From assembly GCA_035948315.1 (NCBI GenBank), contig DASZJG010000058.1, positions 291,118 to 355,117 of the forward strand: a stretch of DNA of 64,000 nucleotides, given 5' to 3'. Both the position numbers and the translations under genes were made by a program. Below the pieces are notes generated by a model that was not told the origin of the DNA, did not search any database, and saw nothing but the letters and a program-made list of their open reading frames with translations. Source of the DNA: CAJCJE01 sp035948315 (GTDB taxonomy: Bacteria > Actinomycetota > Actinomycetes > Mycobacteriales > Pseudonocardiaceae). Of the stretch, positions 37,261-46,647 are shown one piece after another; within the stretch, counting starts at the first letter, position 1; each line of letters begins with the position of its first letter.

Positions 37261-40200
37261 TCAGTCCTCCAGGGTGTACTGCCAGACCAGCAGCACATCG
37301 ACGACGGCATCCGGGTTGAGACGGCCGTCGGTGGTGAGTAGTACGGGATCGAGCTGGCTGACGTTGGTCAGAGAAATGACCCAGTCCTGCGGTGTGTCCT
37401 GGACCTTCGTGCTGATCTGGTCGAAGCCGACGCGCGGCGTGCCGTCCAGCGACGGATCCGCTTGCAGCGTGGCGGACACCGACGTTCCGCCGGGTGGCGT
37501 GACCGCGACTGTCAGCGGCGCCTGGCCGGTGGGATAGGCGTCGACGTAGCGTCGGGTCTCCCCCGGCACCAGGTCCCTCGACAGCACGAGCACGAACTCC
37601 GGCTTGCCGGCGGTGATGTGCTCATCGCGGAACAGGTACGGGAACCTGTTCTTGGCCATCGTGAACGTCATCGTCGGCGCGGTGCCGGGATTCGGGTTCA
37701 GCAGACCGTTCCACTGGTCGGCGTATTCACGACGGATGCTGAACGTCCGGTAGAGCGAGTTGCTGCCGTCGCCGTGCACCCACGCGTTGACCGCGGCAGC
37801 CAGTTCCGAGACGGCCTGGTCGGCGAGTCCGATGCCGCCGTCCCGCGCGGTGTAACGCAGGTGCAGCACCACATCGGTGATCGACTCGTAGTCGAACTGC
37901 CGGAACTTCTTCGGCAAGGACAGCTGCCATTCACCCACGACGCCGGCGCCCTCGAAGGGCAGGAACCGCTCGTCGCGCAGATTGGGCTCGAACAGTCCGG
38001 TGTCGTCCTGACCGGTGCTGGTCACGATCGACTCGATCGGTCCGTTCTGGTCGCGGAACCGGGTGTCGCCCTGCTGCCGCGCGTACTGGTTCTTGCTGTT
38101 GAGCAGCGAGCTGACCCGGACCGTGCTGCCCAGCAGGGTCGCGGTCAGGTTGACGCCGGTGTAGGGCCCTGCCACGCACGGCACCGTGATGCTGACGTTC
38201 TTCAACCGCCGGAAGTAGTGGCCCGGTGTGTCGAGATCGAAGATCGCCTCCGGCAGCGAGACGAAGCAGCTGCCGGTTTCCTTCAGGCGCAGCAACGCGT
38301 TCGGGTCCAGCTGGGCGAGCGAGATCCGTTTGGTCAGCTCCAGCTCGCGGGCGTTGAGTTCCAGATACGAGGCGTCCAGCCGATTCAGGTCGGTGGCCAG
38401 GCGCTCACCGGCCAGCAGACCGCTGTGCAGGCCGTCCCAGTAGCCGAACTGGATGAAGCTGGAATCGTCGAGGCCGAGCTCGTGCCGGTAGGCGCGTTCG
38501 GCCCGCTTCGCCAGGTCGTAGGCCAGTTGGTAGGCCTGGAAGTAGCTGGTGGAAAGCTGGCCGACCAGCCAGTCGTAGAGTTCCTCGTTGGTGTACTTGT
38601 CGTACAGGAACTGGTTCTCGGCCTTGGCATTGCCGATCTGGGTGTCGTGGTTGTCCAGTTCGGTCAGCGCGATCTGTGCCCTTACCTGGGCAGCCGCGAT
38701 CTGGCTTTCGAGCTGCGTGATCTCGCCGGTCGCCTGCTGCGCCTGGAACTGCCAGTCGTCCATGCGCCGGTGATAACCGCCCAGCGTCGCCGCGAGTGAG
38801 CCCTGCATGTTGTTGATGTTCGCGTTGCTGATCAACGAACCGGACATGCCCTTGAGCGCGGCGATGATGTTGCTGCTGCCCCAGGTCGCGCCGATGGTGG
38901 TCGGAAAGCCGATCTTGAGGTCCGGCAGGTAGCCGATCAGGCTGGCCGCCATGTCGATGTCCGCGGCGAGCCCCTGTTGGTCGACCGCGATCCTGGTCAA
39001 CAGCGTGTGCACGGTCTCGCCCGCGTTCAACAGCGTTCGCGAGTGGTAGTAGTCGTACTTCTGCTGTGCGATCACCTTCGACTGCTGCAAGGCGTTCAGC
39101 CCGTCGATCGCGTCCTGCACCTGCTGCGCCTTCACTGCCCGCGCGGCGATCAGCACCGACAACTCGTTGCCCGAACGCAGCCTGGCCAACGCTTCCGCGT
39201 CGCGCTTCTCCAACGCGCTCAGCAACGCCGCACCGAATGCCTTCACCTCGCCGGCGAACTCCTTCGCCTTGGCGAGCATGGTGCCGAACCGGTAGTACGG
39301 CAGCGGCGCGCTGATGTCGGCGAGCGCCGAGGCCAGGCTGACACCGGCCGCGGTCGCCTTCACCAACAGACTCGGATCGATCGGCGAGCCGAACGCGGAT
39401 GCCGCGTTCACGCCGCCCTGGAGGGTGAGTCCGTTGCGCACCTTGAACAGCCGGTCCGTGACCGTGTCCCAGTAGCCGATCAATTTCTCGTTGCGCGGCA
39501 CGCTGAAGTAGTTCAACCAGTTCAGGCCGAGACCCGGCGCGATGGCAGGCGAGATGACCCCGGCCGGCGCCGGCAGGATGTTCTCGGCCGCGGTGACCGC
39601 GGCGGCGACCGCCGTGGTCGACGTCTGCAACTGCCGATAGCTCGTGGTCGCCGTTTCGCCCTGACCGCTCACCTCGTCAGGCCGGGGCCCGAGCAGTTCG
39701 TCCGCGAGAATGTAGAGCTGGGTGGCCTGGTTGACGGACTCCAGCGTGTCCTGCGCGAAAAGCTGATCGCCCCAGGCGATGAGGTTGTCGAGGTACTTCA
39801 TCACCACCGCCTTCTGGTACGCGGTGGTCCGCAACTGCGCGACGACATCCGGCTGGAACGGGTTCTCCAGCCACGCCTCGACGGCCTGCGACTGCGCGTT
39901 GTCCCCGGTCGCCACGCCATGCAGGATGTTCTCGATGCGCTGCGCGAGGTAGTCGGCGGCGGTGGTCTGGAAGAACGGCTTGGTCTGCCAGTACCGCTGC
40001 GGGGAGGCACCGCCGCTGCGATCGGTTGGATTGAAGATCCGGTGGAACCACTGCTGTGCGTCGGCGAAGGCTTGGTTCGTGCTCAGCCGCTCGGCCGCCA
40101 GCAACGGCGCGTGGAAGAACAATTCCCAGTTGTACAGGCTGTAGGCGGCGGCGAACTCGAACTCGATGGGTTCCCCCGGTCCGGGATATGGCCCGATGAC

Positions 40201-43200
40201 GACTGCGGAGTTCGGACTGTAGTAGTCCTGGAAACTGTCGCCTCCGGGGAGGAGCTGCAGATCCCGACTGAACAAACCATCCAGGCCGGCCTGGTCCAGC
40301 CGGACGATGAATGTTTCGACGTGCGGATGATACGAGCTGTGGAAGCGGACGTACCACGGCGAGCTGGCGTCCGCCGGTGTGACCGCGCCCAACGCGCTGC
40401 GTGCGTCCGCCAGCGCGAACGTGCCGGAACCGAACTTGTCGCGCGTTTTCCTGACGGCCGGGGATTTGGTCAGGCTGGCGGCGGGCGTCGTCAGCTGGAC
40501 CGGTTCGAGGATGTAGCTGCGACGGTCATCGGTGTAGGTGAGGGAAAGGGACGTCCAGTCGTCGTAGCTGAAGCTCAGATTGGGGTAGAGAATCCGATTC
40601 GACGTGCCGCCGAACGGAACGGTCTGCAACGCCTGCACCATGGTCGTGTCCCACCACTGAGGCGTGTTGGCCGTTCCGGCCGGATTGGGGATCCAGAGCC
40701 CATTGTCCCACCCCACCGTCTGAAGGAATTCGTTGTAGTAGGTCGTGGTTCCGGTCGGCTGCGCCTCGGGTGTGGTCAGATCGGGCGGCGGACTCCCACT
40801 CGTGACCTCAGCACCGAAAACGTCTCCTGTCGCCTGCTCACGACCCATGAAGACCTGCATGAGTGTGTCGAAAATATAGTCGGAATTATCGGACTGACCG
40901 CTCGGGAAGAACTGGTTGTAGATGGCTTCGATCTGTAGCAGGTCGTCGTTGTCGTCCTCGTTGACATAAAATCGGAACTTCGTCAGATCCGCGAAAGTAG
41001 CCTGTCGGCCATCGGTCGTCACCAAGGTGTCACTGGTGCGCTTCGCCAGCCACTTGCCGTTGACGTACTTGCTCCAGTTCAACGAGATTTTCCAGTACGG
41101 CGTCGGCGCGGACATGGGATTGGTGGAACTCGGCATGTTGTTGAGCGTCTCGGCGTCGGCGGCCTGAATGAAGGTGGGCCAGACCAGGTAGAGTGTGTTG
41201 TTCATGATGGCGGGCAGGACGACCTCGCTCTGGATGTCCAGATCGATCTTCTGCCACGGCGTCCAGTACGAGCGGTTGTTGGCCCAGACGCGGAAGTAGT
41301 AGCTGACCGGCGCCGTTTCGGTGCGGGCGACCAGATAGATGTCCTTCGCGTTGACGTCGGGGTGGCGATAGACGGCGCACGGGCGTAGCCGAGCGACCGT
41401 GCCGAGTCCCTCGATGTAGTGTTCGAGCGCGGTTTCGAGGTTGGCGTCCGTCACGTCCTTCTGCATGATCTCGTTCTGGAGCCCCGTGAAGATCGGGGTG
41501 GCGTCGGCGCGAAGGTCGGGCTCGAAGTAGTTCTCCGGGTAGAGGAAGACCTTCTGGTTTGCGACCCAGAGTTGGTACTGCTGCATCCACTCCCACTGCG
41601 CCCAGATGTCGTCGTCCCCGCTCGGCACCGGCGCTTCGAGGTTGAGCAGGCACCGTTGCACGAAGAGCTGGACGCTGAAGATCGCCTGCGCGATCCGGGT
41701 CGTCTGCTGGCTCGCGCCCATCTCGACGTCGATCAGGAAGTAGTCGTGCAGGCCGTCGACGTCGATCCATTGCGGACTGCCGCTGGTGTCCAGTAGCGGG
41801 TTGGCGAGCAGGTAGGACACCAGCGCGTCACGTTGCCTGGTCCGGATGCCGTCCTGCAACGGCGCGGCGACCGACGGCCAGTCGGTCAGCGAGTGCTGGG
41901 CCTTGGCCGCCGACCACGCCGCCTGGGCGGCGTCCGAGGACACCTGGGGCAGCAGCCACTGCGCGGTGCGGTCGGCCGAGACTCCAAGCCTGGCGAGCAG
42001 CCCGATGGCGTCGGCGAGCGCCCGCAGGTTGTCCAACTCGGTGAAGCCGATCGGCGTGCTGAGATCCAACATCGCGCCGAGTGTGTGCACGTCGGCCGCG
42101 TTCCAGCCGGTCAGGGCGGCCAGTTCCGACTCGACGCCTGCCAGCGTGGCCCCGGTCGACGCCGCCGAGGCGAACAACGGCGCAATGGTCTTGACGATGC
42201 CGCCCGGGATCTCGCCGCGCAGCCGGATCAGGCCGAGCAGGTCGATCAGGCCGGCGAACAGCGGTGAGGACCCGCTGACCGGCAGGAGCGGAAGCTGATC
42301 GAACAGCGGCGCGAACTGGGCGAAGACGAACGGGATCTCCTTGGCCGTGATGCGCAGCCGGTTGACCAGCAGGGCGACCCGGTGCAGCAGTTCGAGCATG
42401 GTGAACTGCTCGGGAAAGCCGGTGCGGGTCAACGCCACCGACGGATCACTGCCGACGTAGTCCGGGGTCAGGAAGTCCGCGAGGACGTCCGGTTGGGTCG
42501 GCGAGTACAGCCAGGTGGTCAACAGCAGATCGGCACTGGCGGCGTCGAGGCCGGTCGCCTGGCCGAGTTGCTGCTTGACCGTGGTTTCGCTCAACGTGCG
42601 TCGCAGGTAGGGCGCGACGATGGCCAGCACGCGCTGGAACCGGTCGGCGGGCGCGACATCGGTGTCGAACAGCGCGGCGGCGTCGGCCGAGGTGAACAGC
42701 GCGTTGCCCGGTCCGGGCGGGGCCTGCTCGGCGGTGGCCAACTGGGTGACGGCCGGGTGCCAGCGTGGATCCGCGGACGCGCCGCTCAGCGTGGTGATGT
42801 CGTTGTCGGTCAGGTAGATCCTGGTGCACAGCAGTTGCTGGCTGGCATCGAAGAACACGTTGCCGACGAGGGACGTGGGCAGTTGCACGTCGGTCGGCCA
42901 GGCCGCCAGCGGAGCCGAATAGATCTGCGGCACCAGGGTCTTCATCTTGGTCGCGACGAAGGTCCGCGGCGCCAGGAACAATGCCTGTACCGCACCGAGA
43001 TAGCTGCTGTCGGAGGACAGCCCGGTGAGCGTGTTCAACTGCTGGACGGTCATCGGGCCGACGAGCACGAGTTGCCCGGTGGTGCTGTCGACGGCCTCGA
43101 ACCGGATCGGGATGTCGGCGGGGAACACCACGCCCGCCGGCAGTGTCGTCAGCGGTTGGGTATAGGTGACGGTGCCGAGCAGGTTCGAGACGGCGTCCTG

Positions 43201-46200
43201 GACCACGGTGGCGTCCCAGCCGAGCAGGGAGAGGTCCTTGCGGGTGAGATCGCCCTTCGCGTCGGTGACCTGCGCGGTCTGCTGGTAAACCGCCTGGAGG
43301 CCGGCTCGCAGAGTGGTCAGGGTCGCGGCCAACGTGGCGTCGTCAGGAATGACTCCGCCCTGCGTCGCGACCGTGTCCGCGAGCACCGCGTCGAGGTCGG
43401 CGACGGCGAGCCCGTTGGCGGTGATCGCCCGGACCGCGTCGACGAACCACTCGGTGATGGCGATCAGCTTGTCGGTGGACAGCAGCGACGCGGCCGATTC
43501 GGTGTGATCCTCCAGGACCATCGGCAGACCGGAGAACAGCTCGGGCCCGGCCAGATGGGCGTTGCCGATCAGTCGCGGATGGGCATCCGGCAGCATCGGC
43601 AGACCGCCCGCCAACTCTGACTCGGTGTGCGCGGTGACGAACTCGCCCGCCGGAGTCGCCGCGAAGGGTCCACGGCCGCCGGCCAGCTCGATCAGCCGCA
43701 GCAGGTCGCTGACGGACAGACCCAGCGCTCGGGCCAGCCGGACGGTGCGCACCAGCGTGGCCAGCTCGGCGAGGTCCAGCGACGTCTCGGTGATGACGGC
43801 TCTCGGTCCGACCGTCAGCTGCGTCAGTTCGTCGTCGTTGACCTGCAACACGGCGAGCAGCGCCGCGGTGACCACCGGGTCGGCGAGGTCGGCTGCCACG
43901 GCCAGTTCGGTGCCGTCGGCGTTGAGCTGGAAGGGGTTGGCGACACCGGGGCGAGGGGTGACCACCGAGGTGTTCAGGAACAGCTGGTCGTACTGCGCAA
44001 GCGCGTTCTCCGACGGGTAGTTGTAGGTCTCCAGCGGAGCGTAGAAGCAGAGCACGTCGTCGACGGCCAGGCCGAGGCGCTGCGCCAACTCGATCAGCCC
44101 GGCGAGGCAGCGCAGTGTGGTCGCGTCCAGCAGGCCGTTGTTGTTGCTCGCGTGCAGCGCCCGGTCCAGCGCGGCGGTACTCCAGCCGAGCGCGCGTTGC
44201 AGCCGGACGAACCGGTGGATCCGGTCGAGCGCGGGCGCATCGAGGCCGAGCACGCTGAACGTGGACACGTCGCAGGGCGTGGTGGTGTTGTTGCCGGCTA
44301 TGCGCAGCAGGCCGCCGGGATTGACGAACCGGCTCTCCAGCAACGCGACCAGGTCCGCGTACACCATGTCGGCGGTGCGCAGCAGAGCCGGCACGGCCTG
44401 CATGCTGGCCACGACCGCGGCGTCGGTCGTCGTCGCGGGCTCGCCGTAGAACTCGGCGAGCACACGTGGTGGGGTCAGCGACTCGCCTGCGATGATCTGG
44501 GCTTGGACCAGGTTCAGGCCCAACCGCTCGTAGACCTTCGTCGGCTCGTTGTCCAGCGCGAGGGCGGTCAGCAGGTCGACCCGGCCTACCCCGAGGCTGC
44601 CGAGATAGTCCTTGGTCTGCTCGTCCCACAGGTCGAAGGGCAGATCCCACGGGTACACGGCAGCCCGCAGCTTGTCGTAGGCGCCCGCGTTCACGTGCTG
44701 CGGCTGAACGCGCAGCTGCGTCTGGTCACCGCTGGTCTGGCGCTGGGTGGCGTCGATGGCCGTGGCCGGCGATACCGCCGATTCGAGCAGTTCGTTGACC
44801 AGGTCGATGTAGGGCAGGCTCAGGTTGGTGTTGTCGCAGCTGAGCTGGACATCCCAGATGTCCGGGCGGCGCAGGTAGAGCGGATCATTGGCCCACGGAT
44901 CGGTTCCCGAGGCGACGGCACCGCCGATGCCCAGCCGTTGCAGGTAGTAGAGCAGGTCGACGAGGTAAGCGGCCTCGCTGTAGACGGTGCGGCAGTCCGG
45001 GCAGGCGCAGTAGTCCGCCGAGCCGAACAGCTCGGTCCAGTTCGGCACCTGGGCCGTGGCGGGTTGGACGTCGGGCAGCCACGGCACGCTGAACTGGCCG
45101 GCCGTGCGGATGTCCGCGACAAGGTTGACCGCGTTCGCGTGCACTCGGGTGGCGCGCGCGTGGATGGTCGCGGCCTCCTCGGTGGACACGGCCTCGCCGA
45201 GACGCCGTGCGAATCGGTCCCTGCCAATGCTCGCGATCGAGTACGACGAGGTGAAGCCGTTGTCCCGCAACGCCTGCATCGACTCGAACCGGTTGGTGAT
45301 CTTGAACGTGCGCTGGATATCCCCCAACTCGGACCGTGCCGCCGAATCCGGCACCGTTGTCGCGTTGACGGGCGTGCCGACCAGGTCGAACTCGGGATGC
45401 TGGCTGAGGAAAGTCGTTGCTGGCGCACTCGCGTGTGCCGGATGGACCGACAACTGGTAGGCGAGGGCGGCCGTCGGATGCGCCTCAGCCACTCGGCCAC
45501 GGATCGTGTCGACATATTCCGCCGCGACATCACCGTGCTGACCAGAAATCTCCAACGCGCTGACGACCGGCCGGGGCACGCCCCCCGTCTGCGCGACCAG
45601 CGTCGGCCATTCGTCGTGCAGCTTGGCCACGTCGGCCGGCCTGCTGAGTTCGTTGCTGTCGAACTTGGCTAGCACCGCGCGCACGAGCGCGACGTTGTTC
45701 CCCGTCATCGTCGCCAACGTGAGCGCCCGCTCAAGCCGCTCGATGTCGCCGTTGATGGTCTTGTCCTGCCGAACGTCCGCCCAGAACGAGTCACGCCCGC
45801 CGGTCCGGTCGAGGTAGGCGTTGTACACCCGTTCACGCGTGTCCGGATCGGAAATCGTCAACGCGAAGATCTCGCCCAGCGGAGACGGCGCCACGCCATC
45901 CACGGGATTGACGGTCGCGGCCACTTCCAGGTCGCGCAGCCGGTCGGCGAAATCCACCCCGTCCGAGGCAGGCGCGATCACCTTCGCGTCCACCGCCGCG
46001 ACGATCGCCGCGCGAATCTCCGCGACCGGTCGCTGCGCCATAGCCGACAGGTCGGGTGGCAACCCTTGCCGCAGCGCCCCGTAGAACTGCTCGGCAGCCA
46101 ACCCGGTCGCAGCGGCATGCCGGTGCGCCAGCGACAGAAACCCGACCCGAATCGCGTCCTTGCCGGTCGCTCGCGCCAGATAGGTGACGTCGTGGTGCTG

Positions 46201-46599
46201 GTCGTCCTCGGTGAGATCGGCCAGCGCGACGCCCTCAAGCAGCGGCGTGACCTCCGCCAGCAGGCCCGCGTACTCGGTCGGATCCTGCCCTGGCAGCCTG
46301 AAGTCGACCACCTCCCGCACACCGGCATCGGGCCGAACCACGTCGATCGCCTGACCGTCCACTGTGGCACTGACGACCAAATCGAACGGCCCGCCCTGAG
46401 CCGGGTAGTCGAGCCGATAGCCACCGTCGGCACCCGTCGTCGTGTCACCGATGGCCGTCTGCGACCGCAGCCGCCTGCCGGCGGCGGTGATCACCGCCGC
46501 GACGACCGGACTGCCGTCATGCCGGACAACCTTCCCGCTGACCGATCTCGCGGCCGCGGCCAAGCCGGTATTCGATGACTCGTCAACGCTGTTGGTCAT
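37261..46599 (-). CDS. Tc toxin TcA subunit (translocation channel), TcdA/YenA-like
   Basis: 3,112 aa, longer than typical single-chain TcA (~2,500). Residues ~17-105 form a carboxypeptidase-regulatory/transthyretin-like domain (SGKVVRHDGSPVVAAVITAA). A CACPDCRTVYSEAAYLVDLL motif lies near residue 530, in the region matching the TcA shell. The neuraminidase-like and receptor-binding region lies in the middle, then long alpha-helices for the pore (VDQQGLAADIDMAASLIGYL, near 2,540). The C-terminal TcB-binding region begins near 2,790 (DTPGHYFRRLKNVSITVPC) and includes FRDQNGPIESIVTSTGQDD. TcA pentamers bind the host cell and inject the TcC cargo. No signal peptide. The ATG at 46599 lies 48 bp after the TcB-TcC stop. 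Confidence 0.92.
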   Translation of the reverse strand: MTNSVDESSNTGLAAAARSVSGKVVRHDGSPVVAAVITAAGRRLRSQTAIGDTTTGADGGYRLDYPAQGGPFDLVVSATVDGQAIDVVRPDAGVREVVDFRLPGQDPTEYAGLLAEVTPLLEGVALADLTEDDQHHDVTYLARATGKDAIRVGFLSLAHRHAAATGLAAEQFYGALRQGLPPDLSAMAQRPVAEIRAAIVAAVDAKVIAPASDGVDFADRLRDLEVAATVNPVDGVAPSPLGEIFALTISDPDTRERVYNAYLDRTGGRDSFWADVRQDKTINGDIERLERALTLATMTGNNVALVRAVLAKFDSNELSRPADVAKLHDEWPTLVAQTGGVPRPVVSALEISGQHGDVAAEYVDTIRGRVAEAHPTAALAYQLSVHPAHASAPATTFLSQHPEFDLVGTPVNATTVPDSAARSELGDIQRTFKITNRFESMQALRDNGFTSSYSIASIGRDRFARRLGEAVSTEEAATIHARATRVHANAVNLVADIRTAGQFSVPWLPDVQPATAQVPNWTELFGSADYCACPDCRTVYSEAAYLVDLLYYLQRLGIGGAVASGTDPWANDPLYLRRPDIWDVQLSCDNTNLSLPYIDLVNELLESAVSPATAIDATQRQTSGDQTQLRVQPQHVNAGAYDKLRAAVYPWDLPFDLWDEQTKDYLGSLGVGRVDLLTALALDNEPTKVYERLGLNLVQAQIIAGESLTPPRVLAEFYGEPATTTDAAVVASMQAVPALLRTADMVYADLVALLESRFVNPGGLLRIAGNNTTTPCDVSTFSVLGLDAPALDRIHRFVRLQRALGWSTAALDRALHASNNNGLLDATTLRCLAGLIELAQRLGLAVDDVLCFYAPLETYNYPSENALAQYDQLFLNTSVVTPRPGVANPFQLNADGTELAVAADLADPVVTAALLAVLQVNDDELTQLTVGPRAVITETSLDLAELATLVRTVRLARALGLSVSDLLRLIELAGGRGPFAATPAGEFVTAHTESELAGGLPMLPDAHPRLIGNAHLAGPELFSGLPMVLEDHTESAASLLSTDKLIAITEWFVDAVRAITANGLAVADLDAVLADTVATQGGVIPDDATLAATLTTLRAGLQAVYQQTAQVTDAKGDLTRKDLSLLGWDATVVQDAVSNLLGTVTYTQPLTTLPAGVVFPADIPIRFEAVDSTTGQLVLVGPMTVQQLNTLTGLSSDSSYLGAVQALFLAPRTFVATKMKTLVPQIYSAPLAAWPTDVQLPTSLVGNVFFDASQQLLCTRIYLTDNDITTLSGASADPRWHPAVTQLATAEQAPPGPGNALFTSADAAALFDTDVAPADRFQRVLAIVAPYLRRTLSETTVKQQLGQATGLDAASADLLLTTWLYSPTQPDVLADFLTPDYVGSDPSVALTRTGFPEQFTMLELLHRVALLVNRLRITAKEIPFVFAQFAPLFDQLPLLPVSGSSPLFAGLIDLLGLIRLRGEIPGGIVKTIAPLFASAASTGATLAGVESELAALTGWNAADVHTLGAMLDLSTPIGFTELDNLRALADAIGLLARLGVSADRTAQWLLPQVSSDAAQAAWSAAKAQHSLTDWPSVAAPLQDGIRTRQRDALVSYLLANPLLDTSGSPQWIDVDGLHDYFLIDVEMGASQQTTRIAQAIFSVQLFVQRCLLNLEAPVPSGDDDIWAQWEWMQQYQLWVANQKVFLYPENYFEPDLRADATPIFTGLQNEIMQKDVTDANLETALEHYIEGLGTVARLRPCAVYRHPDVNAKDIYLVARTETAPVSYYFRVWANNRSYWTPWQKIDLDIQSEVVLPAIMNNTLYLVWPTFIQAADAETLNNMPSSTNPMSAPTPYWKISLNWSKYVNGKWLAKRTSDTLVTTDGRQATFADLTKFRFYVNEDDNDDLLQIEAIYNQFFPSGQSDNSDYIFDTLMQVFMGREQATGDVFGAEVTSGSPPPDLTTPEAQPTGTTTYYNEFLQTVGWDNGLWIPNPAGTANTPQWWDTTMVQALQTVPFGGTSNRILYPNLSFSYDDWTSLSLTYTDDRRSYILEPVQLTTPAASLTKSPAVRKTRDKFGSGTFALADARSALGAVTPADASSPWYVRFHSSYHPHVETFIVRLDQAGLDGLFSRDLQLLPGGDSFQDYYSPNSAVVIGPYPGPGEPIEFEFAAAYSLYNWELFFHAPLLAAERLSTNQAFADAQQWFHRIFNPTDRSGGASPQRYWQTKPFFQTTAADYLAQRIENILHGVATGDNAQSQAVEAWLENPFQPDVVAQLRTTAYQKAVVMKYLDNLIAWGDQLFAQDTLESVNQATQLYILADELLGPRPDEVSGQGETATTSYRQLQTSTTAVAAAVTAAENILPAPAGVISPAIAPGLGLNWLNYFSVPRNEKLIGYWDTVTDRLFKVRNGLTLQGGVNAASAFGSPIDPSLLVKATAAGVSLASALADISAPLPYYRFGTMLAKAKEFAGEVKAFGAALLSALEKRDAEALARLRSGNELSVLIAARAVKAQQVQDAIDGLNALQQSKVIAQQKYDYYHSRTLLNAGETVHTLLTRIAVDQQGLAADIDMAASLIGYLPDLKIGFPTTIGATWGSSNIIAALKGMSGSLISNANINNMQGSLAATLGGYHRRMDDWQFQAQQATGEITQLESQIAAAQVRAQIALTELDNHDTQIGNAKAENQFLYDKYTNEELYDWLVGQLSTSYFQAYQLAYDLAKRAERAYRHELGLDDSSFIQFGYWDGLHSGLLAGERLATDLNRLDASYLELNARELELTKRISLAQLDPNALLRLKETGSCFVSLPEAIFDLDTPGHYFRRLKNVSITVPCVAGPYTGVNLTATLLGSTVRVSSLLNSKNQYARQQGDTRFRDQNGPIESIVTSTGQDDTGLFEPNLRDERFLPFEGAGVVGEWQLSLPKKFRQFDYESITDVVLHLRYTARDGGIGLADQAVSELAAAVNAWVHGDGSNSLYRTFSIRREYADQWNGLLNPNPGTAPTMTFTMAKNRFPYLFRDEHITAGKPEFVLVLSRDLVPGETRRYVDAYPTGQAPLTVAVTPPGGTSVSATLQADPSLDGTPRVGFDQISTKVQDTPQDWVISLTNVSQLDPVLLTTDGRLNPDAVVDVLLVWQYTLED

Positions 46600-46647
46600 G
46601 ACAACCCTTGTCTGCTGATCATGGTCTGTTCGGAAATGGGATCGCGG

